A DNA stretch of 64,000 bases, taken from Chryseobacterium sp. MEBOG06. Lineage in GTDB: Bacteria; Bacteroidota; Bacteroidia; Flavobacteriales; Weeksellaceae. The stretch is from assembly GCF_021869765.1 (NCBI RefSeq), contig NZ_CP084580.1, forward strand, positions 1,240,001 through 1,304,000, given 5' to 3'. Every line of letters begins with the position of its first letter. Positions within the stretch are counted from its first letter, which is position 1. This document shows, in pieces, positions 41,629-49,770 of this stretch. The translations under genes and the position numbers were made by a program. The notes below the pieces were generated by a model, which searched no databases, was not told the origin of the DNA, and saw nothing but the letters and a program-made list of their open reading frames with translations.

Positions 41629-42668
41629 TCTTTCTTGTAATTCCGGAGAACAAACTTTATTCCGGTTTCCATAATGTCTCCCATGGTTGTACAATATTTG
41701 AAATTAACATCATAGGTAAGTTTTTGTAAAGCAGTTTTTAGTTCTGTAACATTGGCCTCCGGTGCGATATTGTCTTTTTTCATAATAGAAATAAGTTCAT
41801 CAAATCTGCCTTTACTGCTTGTCACTCTTTTTACGATTTGAGAACGTACTTCCTTACGGTATTGCTCTATAGAACTGGGTTTAAGTTTTTCCAGTACCAT
41901 ATGGACCATTTGATTATTTTCTTTGAAATACTGCGGAAGATAGACCTTCAGATTTCCCTCATAAGTTTGCTGATCAAAATCGATGGGACGAATTCTGTAA
42001 ATAACCTGGTCGAAATCGTGGATTGGAATAACAACATAATTATAAGACCTCATATCACCAAGAAGCCCAATGAGACAGCGTTCATTGAATTTTACAAATT
42101 CCTTGGAAATCTGCGCCTTTTCAAGTTCCGTACAGTTGAATAGATGTTTCTGAATAAAAACATCTCCGGGTATTCCTAAAATATGCTCTTCAATTAAAGT
42201 GTTTTTATAAACCAGATAATTAATTCGGTTGGTAGAAAGCAGGTCTTCAAGTTCCAGTCCGAATATTCGGGAAGCATCCGCCTGTTTAATATAAAAATAA
42301 GTATAATTATCATTAAGTATATTTCTCACCCTAATCCGAAAAGGTTTAGAATTTCCAAAAGTACAAAAGTCGATGGTATCCACTTTCAGATAAGGTAAAG
42401 TAGCAATATCTCCATCAGAATGAAGGAGGGTGTAGATTTTATTTAAATTAGCCTCTATTTCCAGAAAGTCATATTCAGAATATAAAACCCCGAGCCACAA
42501 TGTATCTTTGCCCTCTTTATCCAGAATATTCACACTGTCACTAAACCTCAGGAGGTCTTCATACAGAAACTTAATTTTAGTAGTTCTGTTATATTTTTCC
42601 AGATATTGATGTAATGCTTCTGAAATTGGAAATATAGGTTTTCTAAACGCTATTTTTACATCTTTCAT
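41622..42668 (-). CDS. Hypothetical protein beside tssBC
   Basis: A 348-residue cytoplasmic protein with no signal peptide or membrane helix, not recognised. In the second half, FNERCLIGLLGDMRSYNYVV followed about 20 residues later by IRPIDFDQQ has the spacing of a GD-x4-N catalytic loop and an acidic D-F-D metal motif in atypical kinases. The nucleotide loop is not obvious, so a kinase fold is only a suggestion. It is divergent from tssB across a 354-nt AT-rich gap and could belong with the sheath genes, but nothing in the sequence proves that. Confidence 0.7.
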   Translation of the reverse strand: MKDVKIAFRKPIFPISEALHQYLEKYNRTTKIKFLYEDLLRFSDSVNILDKEGKDTLWLGVLYSEYDFLEIEANLNKIYTLLHSDGDIATLPYLKVDTIDFCTFGNSKPFRIRVRNILNDNYTYFYIKQADASRIFGLELEDLLSTNRINYLVYKNTLIEEHILGIPGDVFIQKHLFNCTELEKAQISKEFVKFNERCLIGLLGDMRSYNYVVIPIHDFDQVIYRIRPIDFDQQTYEGNLKVYLPQYFKENNQMVHMVLEKLKPSSIEQYRKEVRSQIVKRVTSSKGRFDELISIMKKDNIAPEANVTELKTALQKLTYDVNFKYCTTMGDIMETGIKFVLRNYKKEY

Positions 42669-42776
42669 AATACTGTTCCCTTTGCTTAAATATAAAGATT
42701 TTTTTTTTGAAGCGTCTGAAGAATTCCCATTTTAACACTCATTTACTGTTTTTCTATACCAGTAAACCAATCAAAA

Positions 42777-42817
42777 ATTTTATTTATTTTTTCTTAAACG
42801 ATTTTATTTATTTTTTC
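42777..42817 (+). repeat. 17-bp direct repeat upstream of tssB
   Basis: ATTTTATTTATTTTTTC occurs at 42777-42793 and again at 42801-42817 (24-bp period). About 65 nt further on, CCAAG-A6-CTTGG (42882-42897) forms a short inverted repeat. The rest of the 354-nt gap (42669-43022) is AT-rich with no confident promoter box. Confidence 0.6.
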
Positions 42818-43022
42818 ATAGCTTAGTGATATCGTAAGATCATGATTTTATGTTAAATATGTTTAAGGAAATTTAAATAATCCAAGAAAAAACTTGGTAA
42901 AATTTTGTATGTTACAGTTTTTTTTTAAATTTAAACATTGGATTGGTAATTTATTTGATTCGTCTGTAAATTACTCAAAGACAGATCCAAAACCAAATAG
43001 TAAATCTCAAAATAATAATAAT

Positions 43023-43469
43023 ATGGCAATGTTTAATTATGGTGTTGGCGGAAACGAGGTAAAAGTAGACGCTAATGAAGCTATTCAGGAAATACAGGAA
43101 AATAAATCACTGATAGTAAGCCAGCTTACAACAGAAGAATCTTATACCCCTGAAATTGTAACAGGATTGAAAACAGTAGAAGACGTTTTCAAACATTTCC
43201 AGCCTTCAGTGTCTGTACAGCACGAAACAGAAGACGGAGGAGTGGTTGAAGAAGAATTCCGTTTTCAACATCTTGGCGAATTTACTCCCAAAAGTCTTAC
43301 TCAAAAGTCAGACTATCTGCAGCAGCTGAGCATAGAACAGGAGCAGTACAATAAAATTGTACGTCAGCTGAAAACAAATAAAATCTTACGCAATATGCTG
43401 GAGAACGATCAGACAAGAGCGGCGTTCATAGACGTATTAAAAGAAGTGGCACAAGAACTTGAAAAATAA
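43023..43469 (+). CDS. tssB: Type VI secretion sheath small subunit TssB (Bacteroidota type)
   Basis: A 148-residue cytoplasmic protein resembling TssB of the Bacteroidota T6SSiii. It opens with MAMFNYGVGGNEVKVDANEA and contains FTPKSLTQKSDYLQQLSIEQ, where the sheath small subunit binds TssC. The ATG at 43023 is chosen because the family starts here; the frame is open 43 codons further upstream but that stretch is AT-rich, low-complexity and begins at a TTG. The tssC gene follows 22 nt later. TssB and TssC form the contractile sheath that drives effector injection. No other type VI component is nearby. Confidence 0.88.
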   Translation: MAMFNYGVGGNEVKVDANEAIQEIQENKSLIVSQLTTEESYTPEIVTGLKTVEDVFKHFQPSVSVQHETEDGGVVEEEFRFQHLGEFTPKSLTQKSDYLQQLSIEQEQYNKIVRQLKTNKILRNMLENDQTRAAFIDVLKEVAQELEK

Positions 43470-43491
43470 TTAAAGACTTTTAAATCAAATC

Positions 43492-44853
43492 ATGGATAGC
43501 AAATTACAGGCGCAAGAAAGCCAACAGCAGGGGCAGCAGCAACACTCAGGGCAGCCGAAAGGAAACCCGCTTGCTGAACTCAATAAAATGGGTGGTTTTG
43601 GCTTTGTTGAATCCGTTGTAGACGGTATCGCCAATATGAACCCAACAAGAAAAGCAAGAAAGGAAATCTTTCTTACAGACAGTAATAAATCAGATGAAAG
43701 GAAAGAACTTCTTCAGAAGATCAACCTTTGGGTAAGCCTTCTGGAAGGAAGCGAATCTGCAGATAAAATGGCCGAAACGTGCAAAACTAAAGCACAGCAG
43801 GCTGACCAGAACTTAAAGACAAACTTAAAAAATACACTGGATGCCGTTCGTATGTTGGAAACCAACTACAGAACAGTGGCTCAATTCTACAAAAATACAG
43901 AGTTGGACAAAGTGGATAACGTGAGTATTGTGAATGCAAGCATCGATCAGGTTTCAGATTTGGATAACCCTTTATTCATTGATGCCATCTCTGACGAATT
44001 CAAAAATTACTACGACCGTTTAGACCTTAGAGATAACTATTCAATCCTTGCCATTCCAGGATACTTAGGTTCCAATAAGGTAATTGAAAAGTGGGCAAAA
44101 ATCTGTAATGAAAACAAAGTAATGATGGTTACGGATTTCGCAAATCTTGATAAACCGGACGACGTTGTAGATTTATTTCATTCTGCAAACCTTACAGGAG
44201 GTGAACTTCACAGAAGTAACGTTATTATGACGTGTAACTGGCTTGTAGGACGTGGAAAAGCTGAAGAAGTAGGGGAAGAAGACAACGTAGAACTTCCACC
44301 ATCCACTTCATTAGCCGGAAAAATCCATAAAACACTGATGTCTCAGGTGGCAGCAGGTAAAAAACACGGTAATATCAACGAAGTAGACGCTGTAAAATTC
44401 GAATTGAAGAAAAGTGAAATTTCTCAGTTAGAAAAAATGGGTCTGGTACCAATGGTAAATGAATACGGAAAAATTATGGCTTTCTCTGCAAAGACCTTAT
44501 TTACAGGAGACAATATAGGTCTTCAGACGTATTCCGTAGTTCGTGTATTCGACTACGTAACCAAAGTATTACTGGACTTCCTGAACAGAAGAGCTTTCGA
44601 AAACTGGAACGCCAAAAACGAAGACGATTTGAGAAGACAGATTGTTACCTTCCTTGATAATATTAAAGGACCGGACAAATTGATTGAAAAATTCAAAATT
44701 GTTCGTTTTGAGCAGGATAGAGTGAACAAAGACAGAGTATGGCTTGACATCCGTATGACTCCCTATTTCCCAACCAAAAGTTTCGTTATTAAACTTGATG
44801 GTCACAAAGGAGATGATGGTAACGAATGGGATGCAGAATACTCTCAGGAATAA
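43492..44853 (+). CDS. tssC: Type VI secretion sheath large subunit TssC (Bacteroidota type)
   Basis: A 453-residue sheath protein. An N-terminal Gln-rich stretch (about 1-30) precedes KMGGFGFVESVVDGIANMNP, then a helical region and the sheath core with YSILAIPGYLGSNKVIEKWAK, NVIMTCNWLVGRG and the C-terminal RFEQDRVNKDRVWLDIRMTPYFPTKSFVIKLDG. The pattern fits the TssC of T6SSiii rather than the proteobacterial type. It is coupled to tssB. The unit ends in a terminator, so tssBC is a stand-alone pair in this window; Hcp, VgrG, baseplate and membrane genes must be elsewhere if the system works. Confidence 0.9.
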   Translation: MDSKLQAQESQQQGQQQHSGQPKGNPLAELNKMGGFGFVESVVDGIANMNPTRKARKEIFLTDSNKSDERKELLQKINLWVSLLEGSESADKMAETCKTKAQQADQNLKTNLKNTLDAVRMLETNYRTVAQFYKNTELDKVDNVSIVNASIDQVSDLDNPLFIDAISDEFKNYYDRLDLRDNYSILAIPGYLGSNKVIEKWAKICNENKVMMVTDFANLDKPDDVVDLFHSANLTGGELHRSNVIMTCNWLVGRGKAEEVGEEDNVELPPSTSLAGKIHKTLMSQVAAGKKHGNINEVDAVKFELKKSEISQLEKMGLVPMVNEYGKIMAFSAKTLFTGDNIGLQTYSVVRVFDYVTKVLLDFLNRRAFENWNAKNEDDLRRQIVTFLDNIKGPDKLIEKFKIVRFEQDRVNKDRVWLDIRMTPYFPTKSFVIKLDGHKGDDGNEWDAEYSQE

Positions 44854-44871
44854 AAAAACTTATTTTAAATA

Positions 44872-44906
44872 ATGAAAACCGATGCAATTTTTACATCGGT
44901 TTTTTT
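44872..44906 (+). terminator. Intrinsic terminator after tssC
   Basis: Stem AAAACCGATG/CATCGGTTTT around a 9-nt loop, followed by a T run. It separates tssBC from the next lipoprotein gene. Confidence 0.85.
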
Positions 44907-44918
44907 CTACCAATATCT

Positions 44919-45389
44919 ATGAAATTGAATATGAACAAAAAATTGATCATGGGCCTGCCTGCCTTGCTGATGCTTCTTATTATAGGCTGTGAAAAAAAAT
45001 ACCAAAGTCCCGCTCATTATGAAAATGATCTCTTTTCAGATGAACATCAGGAAGGGAAAGCGTACATCATGAATGAGGATGAATGCTTTGAAGGCAGTGA
45101 GCTCGTTATTGCAAGCTCAAGCGTAAAATTAGCAGACAGCTCAAAAGGTCGGGGAAAATCTTTTTTTCTTTATAAAGTAGGATCAGGAAAAGTATTAAAA
45201 ACAGTAAGAGATTCTACCGTAGAAACTCCTATGCTGTTCTTATCTCCTTATAAGCTAAAACTGAAAAATAACGACTCAATGTACGTTTATCTGAAAAAAC
45301 TGGAAGGTTATCGTCTTATTGCCAGGGATAGAAATCTTAAATATCAATGGTTAAAAGGAGCTTCTGTATATCCTGTGAAGAAAAAATAA
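44919..45389 (+). CDS. Hypothetical lipoprotein
   Basis: A 156-residue lipoprotein (alternative start at 44931, 4 codons shorter). The signal peptide ends in lipobox LLIIGC, then EKKYQSPAHYENDLF. The mature part is basic and beta-rich, with YKLKLKNNDSMYVYLKKLEGY near the end. It is not recognised. The gene begins 13 nt after a terminator, so it must have its own promoter, perhaps overlapping the hairpin. Its location behind tssBC is probably coincidental; a structural role in the type VI system (TssJ-like lipoprotein) was considered, but no supporting feature was found. Confidence 0.65.
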   Translation: MKLNMNKKLIMGLPALLMLLIIGCEKKYQSPAHYENDLFSDEHQEGKAYIMNEDECFEGSELVIASSSVKLADSSKGRGKSFFLYKVGSGKVLKTVRDSTVETPMLFLSPYKLKLKNNDSMYVYLKKLEGYRLIARDRNLKYQWLKGASVYPVKKK

Positions 45390-45396
45390 ATAACCT

Positions 45397-45404
45397 TATC
45401 TTTG
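45397..45404 (+). promoter_or_regulatory. -7 box of mutY
   Basis: TATCTTTG, 69 nt before the mutY start. The leader contains a 19-codon frame (45428-45487) that overlaps the mutY start. Confidence 0.5.
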
Positions 45405-45473
45405 CAATATTGAAATAATGCACCGGAATGAAGAGAAAACGTGCTCTTCTTGACTTTAAAATAAGATTGGTTT

Positions 45474-46508
45474 TTGGAAAAAAATAGGACAGCCTCAGAA
45501 TTTCTTCATGTAGGAAACAGGCTTTTGGAGTGGTATAAAAATAATGCGAGAGATTTGCCTTTCAGACAGACAAAAGATCCCTATAAGATCTGGATTTGCG
45601 AAATCGTATTTCAGCAGACAAGGATCAGTCAGGGACTTAATCACTATAATAATTTCATTGAAAGATTTCCGGATGTGACCACTTTGGCAAATGCTGAAGA
45701 AAATGAGGTTTTACTATACTGGAAAGGTTTGGGATATTATTCCAGAGCGATTAATATTCATAAAGCTGCACAGCAAATCATGAATGATTACAATGGGATA
45801 TTTCCTGATCAGTATGATGAGATCTTAAAACTAAAAGGCGTAGGTAAATATACAGCTGCTGCAGTTTCAAGCATTTGTTTTGGAGCTAGAACTCCGGCGG
45901 TTGATGGTAATTTTTACCGTGTTCTGAGTCGTTTTTTTGCCGATGATTTTGATATTTCGAATTCAAAAGCATTTACCTATTTTTCTGAACTTGCTGCTCT
46001 GGTGATGCCGGATAATGTTGGTGATTTCAATCAGGCAATGATGGATATGGGGTCTGAGATCTGCAAACCGAAAAATCCTCTTTGTGGTGAATGCCCTATT
46101 CATGAAGGCTGCCTTGCATTTTCTATGGATAAAATTTCCGATTATCCCGTTAAAACAAAAAAAGTGAAAGCAGAAGACCTTGCTTTAACTTACTATTTTG
46201 TACACAGAAACAGAGAATTTCTGATTCGCCAGAGAAAAGATGACTTTATCTGGAAGAAATTGTTTGAGTTTCCTGCATCCATTCCAGCTGAGATGGAGCC
46301 GTTTATTACAAACTCAAAAACAGTGGCCCATAAGTTGACACACAAAAATTTAAGCATTGAAATATTCAGCGTGGAAGTGTCCTCAGAGAAGATGTGGAAT
46401 GATTTTATAACTGAAAATCAATACCTGATTACTGACGTTGAAGACTCGCATGAAAAATCCTTTCCGAAGCCTTTGGAAAATTACATTCAAAACTCTCTGA
46501 AAGACTGA
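45474..46508 (+). CDS. mutY: A/G-specific adenine glycosylase
   Basis: A 344-residue base-excision enzyme that removes adenine paired with 8-oxoguanine. The helix-hairpin-helix LKGVGKYTAAAVSS, catalytic Asp in VDGNFYRVLSRFF and four cluster cysteines (CKPKNPLCGECPIHEGC) are present, and the C-terminal region (about 225-340) is a Nudix-like recognition domain. The start is a TTG; no ATG occurs in frame before residue 100, and the family N-terminus begins about here, so TTG is accepted with moderate confidence. gldD follows 44 nt later, as is common in Flavobacteriia. Confidence 0.92.
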   Translation: MEKNRTASEFLHVGNRLLEWYKNNARDLPFRQTKDPYKIWICEIVFQQTRISQGLNHYNNFIERFPDVTTLANAEENEVLLYWKGLGYYSRAINIHKAAQQIMNDYNGIFPDQYDEILKLKGVGKYTAAAVSSICFGARTPAVDGNFYRVLSRFFADDFDISNSKAFTYFSELAALVMPDNVGDFNQAMMDMGSEICKPKNPLCGECPIHEGCLAFSMDKISDYPVKTKKVKAEDLALTYYFVHRNREFLIRQRKDDFIWKKLFEFPASIPAEMEPFITNSKTVAHKLTHKNLSIEIFSVEVSSEKMWNDFITENQYLITDVEDSHEKSFPKPLENYIQNSLKD

Positions 46509-46540
46509 AATTTGTCTTCCGAAATCTGAAATCTAATTTG

Positions 46541-46548
46541 TACTTTTG
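46541..46548 (+). promoter_or_regulatory. -7 box of gldD (leaderless)
   Basis: TACTTTTG followed by CAAA and the ATG at 46553. The start site should fall on the ATG. A TTG in frame at 46538 lies at the edge of the box and is not the start. Confidence 0.6.
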
Positions 46549-46552
46549 CAAA

Positions 46553-47110
46553 ATGATTAAAAAAGTCATTTTTATTTTTGTATCACTGCTTTTAATTTCA
46601 TGTGGAAAAGATACGACTCCGAAACCTTACGGAGAACTGCGTCTGGAATATCCAACACCGAAATACCAGAAGTTTGAAAACGATTGTGCCTATACCTTTG
46701 AATATTCGGGTTTTGCTTCGATTACACCAGCTAAGAAACCATGCTGGTTCTATCTGAACTATCCTCAAATGAAGGCAAAGGTTTTCGTTACTTACTACCC
46801 GATACAGAATGACTTTGCAGAACATATCAAGGAAGCAGAAAAGATGGTATACGAACATACCATCAAAGCAAGTTCTATAGATACAAAATCCTTTGAATAC
46901 CCTGAAAAGAAAGTATATGGGAATTTCTATGAACTGAAAGGACAGAGTGCTTCCAATCTTCAGTTTTACATTACAGACAGTACGAAACATTTCGTAACTG
47001 CTTATTTATACTTTAATTCGAGACCGAAACCGGATTCTCTGGCTCCTGCGGTGAGTTATATCAAAAATGATATGAAGCACCTGCTGGACTCTTTTGAATG
47101 GAAAAAATAA
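46553..47110 (+). CDS. gldD: Gliding motility lipoprotein GldD
   Basis: A 185-residue lipoprotein (lipobox LLISC, Cys17) with the GldD signature PKPYGELRLEYPTPKYQKF and the following CAYTFEYSGFA. GldD is needed for gliding and type IX secretion in Flavobacterium, although its biochemical role is not known; non-gliding relatives keep it with the T9SS. It lies after mutY, a conserved arrangement in the group. gldE is not adjacent. The ATG was chosen over an upstream in-frame TTG because the -7 box lies 4 nt before it and the signal peptide begins here. Confidence 0.92.
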   Translation: MIKKVIFIFVSLLLISCGKDTTPKPYGELRLEYPTPKYQKFENDCAYTFEYSGFASITPAKKPCWFYLNYPQMKAKVFVTYYPIQNDFAEHIKEAEKMVYEHTIKASSIDTKSFEYPEKKVYGNFYELKGQSASNLQFYITDSTKHFVTAYLYFNSRPKPDSLAPAVSYIKNDMKHLLDSFEWKK

Positions 47111-47138
47111 ATTACTTTTAATATACATTGAAAAATAT

Positions 47139-48062
47139 ATGAAACTTTTAGTTGTAGGAAGTGTTGCATTTGATGCAATTGAAACACCATTTGGTAAAAC
47201 GGACAAAATTTTAGGAGGTGCAGCCACTTATATTGGGATTACTTCATCTATTTTAGGCGTTAAATCCGGTATCGTTTCTGTAGTAGGAGGAGACTTTCCA
47301 CAGGAACATCTTGATATGTTCACAAATAGAGAAGTAAATATCGAAGGAATTGAAATCGTAAAAGAAGGAAAAACATTCTTCTGGTCAGGAAAATACCATA
47401 ACGATTTGAATACCAGAGATACTTTGGCTACAGAAGTAAACGTATTGGAGAATTTTGATCCGAAAATTCCTGATTCAATGCAGGATTCTGAAATCCTGTT
47501 ACTTGGAAACCTACACCCTGGTGTTCAATTATCCGTATTGGAAAAAATGAACAAACGTCCTAAGCTTGTTATTCTGGATACCATGAACTTCTGGATGGAT
47601 TCTGCGTGGGATATTTTGATGGAGATGATTTCAAAAACAGATTTAATTACCATCAATGATGAAGAAGCGAGACAGCTTTCCGGAGAATACTCTTTAGTAA
47701 AAGCAGCGAAGAAGATCCATACAATGGGACCAGAATATGTAATCATTAAAAAAGGAGAGCATGGTGCTTTACTTTTCCATGATAATAAAGTATTTGCTAT
47801 CCCTGCACTTCCGTTAGAAGACGTTTTCGATCCAACCGGAGCCGGAGATACTTTTGCAGGTGGTTTTGCCGCTTATCTTGCTAAAAAAGGAAAAATTGAT
47901 TTCGAAACAATGAAATCTGCCCTTATCGTAGGATCTGCAATGGCTTCATTTACCGTAGAGAAATTTGGAACTGAAAGAATTCAGGAAGTAGATGAATCTG
48001 ATATGTTCAGCAGATTAAGACAATTTAAAGAATTAACAACATTTGATGTTGACCTGCAGTAA
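47139..48062 (+). CDS. PfkB-family carbohydrate/nucleoside kinase
   Basis: A 307-residue ribokinase-fold enzyme. GSVAFDAIETPFGKTDKILGGAATY marks the N-terminal substrate region, and DPTGAGDTFAGGFAAYLA carries the catalytic Asp and anion hole (residue about 245). Substrate cannot be assigned; adenosine-, ribose- and sugar-kinase members share this layout. It lies 28 nt after gldD. An in-frame extension into the gldD end exists, but the ATG at 47139 matches the fold start. Confidence 0.9.
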   Translation: MKLLVVGSVAFDAIETPFGKTDKILGGAATYIGITSSILGVKSGIVSVVGGDFPQEHLDMFTNREVNIEGIEIVKEGKTFFWSGKYHNDLNTRDTLATEVNVLENFDPKIPDSMQDSEILLLGNLHPGVQLSVLEKMNKRPKLVILDTMNFWMDSAWDILMEMISKTDLITINDEEARQLSGEYSLVKAAKKIHTMGPEYVIIKKGEHGALLFHDNKVFAIPALPLEDVFDPTGAGDTFAGGFAAYLAKKGKIDFETMKSALIVGSAMASFTVEKFGTERIQEVDESDMFSRLRQFKELTTFDVDLQ

Positions 48063-48096
48063 ATAAGTCTTTTTAAGAAATATTTATAATAAAAAA

Positions 48097-48128
48097 TTGA
48101 GTAAAATTCGTTAAGAATTCTAAATTTG
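48097..48128 (+). promoter_or_regulatory. Promoter of the SurA-like gene
   Basis: TTG (48097-48099), a 21-nt spacer and TAAATTTG (48121-48128), 20 nt before the ATG. Confidence 0.6.
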
Positions 48129-48148
48129 CAACTTGTTAAAATAGTAAA

Positions 48149-49516
48149 ATGACAAATAAACTAAAAATCACTTTTCTTCTTGGGATTTTCATCATGATGT
48201 TTTCTTCCAATATGATGAATGCCCAGCTAAAACCAGGAGATTTGGTGGATGGTATTGCTGCTGTTATTGGGAATGAGATCGTGTTGGAATCTGATGTAAC
48301 CGAGCAGATGAATTACGGGAAACAGCAGGGGGCTACAAACACAGATAAATGTGAGTTCCTTGAAAACCTTATCAGCAATAAGCTTCTTGTATATGAAGCG
48401 AAAAAAGATACATTAATTGAAAACCGTTCTGCAGCAATCAAAGAACAGGCTAATGCAAAATACCGTCAGTTGCTTTCTCAATTTCCGGATGAAAAAACAT
48501 TGCTTGCCGCTTATAAGTTCAGAAATGCCTATGAAATGAAGAACGCTATCGAAAAAATTGATAACGATCAATATTACGGACAGGCAAAATATCAAAGAAT
48601 TACTGATAAAGCAGACGTAACTCCAAATGAGGTAACTGACTTTTATAATCTTTATAAATCACAGCTGCCAGAGGTAAAAGATGAAGTTACTTTAGCTCAG
48701 ATTATGATTTACCCATCATTGACAGAGGCTCATAAGCAGGATCTGATCAATAGACTGAAAAAGATCAAAAAAGATATCCTTGGTGGTGAAACCTTTGAAA
48801 GCCAGGCAAGAATCTATTCTGAAGATGAAGGATCTGCTTCCAATGGAGGTTTATATAAGAATATCAATAAAGGTCAGATGGTAAAGCCATTTGAAGCGGC
48901 TGCCCTGAACCTTCAGGACAATGAAATTTCAGAACCTATTGAATCTGAATTCGGATATCATATTATTCAGCTTCTGAAAAGATCAGGTAAAGTTTATGAT
49001 GCAAGACATATTCTTTTAAAAGCGACTCCTACAGATGAAGAGCTTAATACTGCAAAAGCAAAATTAGACAGCATCAGAGGTTTAATTATCGCAGGTAAAA
49101 TGACGTTTAAAGATGCTGCTTTCAGATTTTCAGATGATAAAAGAACAAAGTTTAACGCGGGAGTTGTTCCCGGTGCAGACGGTTCTGATAAAATTGAAAG
49201 AGAAAGTATTCCCGGAACAATCAGCTATGAATTGGCAGGGTTGAATAAAGGAGACATCACTACTGCTTTTGAAGATGAAGAAAATAAAAGAAAATCTATT
49301 AAGATTATTAAGCTGGAAGATGTGATCCCTGCTCACCAGATTACTCTGGAAACAGACTTTAGCAGAATCAAGCAGATGGCACTTAATAAAAAGAAAAGTG
49401 AAATGGTTGAAAAGTTTGTTAACTCTAAACTGCCAACAACTTTCATTTCTATAGACGGACGTTATGATAACTGTAACTTCAAGGCTAACTGGAAGAAAGA
49501 GTCTTTAAAAAAATAA
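48149..49516 (+). CDS. SurA-like periplasmic peptidyl-prolyl isomerase
   Basis: A 455-residue chaperone with a signal peptide (MMFSSNMMNAQ). The N-terminal SurA-type helical domain (about 30-170; IAAVIGNEIVLESDV at the start) is followed by two parvulin (PpiC) domains, one at about 175-275 (VTLAQIMIYPS and SNGGLYKNI, ESEFGYHIIQLL) and one at about 285-385 (DARHILLKATPT and FKDAAFRFSDD). It should escort outer-membrane proteins through the periplasm. It has its own promoter and a good terminator. SurA of E. coli is similar in layout but shorter (428 residues). Confidence 0.9.
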   Translation: MTNKLKITFLLGIFIMMFSSNMMNAQLKPGDLVDGIAAVIGNEIVLESDVTEQMNYGKQQGATNTDKCEFLENLISNKLLVYEAKKDTLIENRSAAIKEQANAKYRQLLSQFPDEKTLLAAYKFRNAYEMKNAIEKIDNDQYYGQAKYQRITDKADVTPNEVTDFYNLYKSQLPEVKDEVTLAQIMIYPSLTEAHKQDLINRLKKIKKDILGGETFESQARIYSEDEGSASNGGLYKNINKGQMVKPFEAAALNLQDNEISEPIESEFGYHIIQLLKRSGKVYDARHILLKATPTDEELNTAKAKLDSIRGLIIAGKMTFKDAAFRFSDDKRTKFNAGVVPGADGSDKIERESIPGTISYELAGLNKGDITTAFEDEENKRKSIKIIKLEDVIPAHQITLETDFSRIKQMALNKKKSEMVEKFVNSKLPTTFISIDGRYDNCNFKANWKKESLKK

Positions 49517-49553
49517 AATCAAAGCCTTCAGAATTTCTGAAGGCTTTTTTTAT
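49517..49553 (+). terminator. Intrinsic terminator after SurA-like gene
   Basis: Stem AAGCCTTCAGA/TCTGAAGGCTT with an ATT loop and T run. Confidence 0.9.
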
Positions 49554-49695
49554 GCCTTCTGATAAAAGGAAATACCAGTTTCAGAACTTTCCGTAGTAAA
49601 CGATGGCAATCTACAAAAAGACGCAGAAGCTGATTCAAAAAATTTTGAAAATCAGTCCTGTTATAGACCTGGTACTGGAGCAGTATAAAAAATGA
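49552..49695 (+). pseudogene. Possible degraded reading frame
   Basis: In one frame, ATG at 49552 gives MPSDKRKYQFQNFP followed by two tandem stops (TAG TAA), then ATG at 49603 gives a 30-codon stretch rich in Lys, Ile and Leu (MAIYKKTQKLIQKILKIS...) ending at TGA 49693-49695. The composition is protein-like and both parts share a frame, so this may be the broken remnant of a small gene. It may equally be chance; no homologue is recognised. Confidence 0.2.
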
Positions 49696-49770
49696 TAATA
49701 TTTAGTTTTCTTAACTGTTTTTTTAACCGATAGCAGGTCCTGATAATGGTTGTTTTTAGTATTTTTACGC

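Noticed and set aside
44919..45389. TssJ-like lipoprotein of a type VI system
   Set aside because: Only its position after tssC suggests it; a terminator separates them and no TssJ feature is seen.
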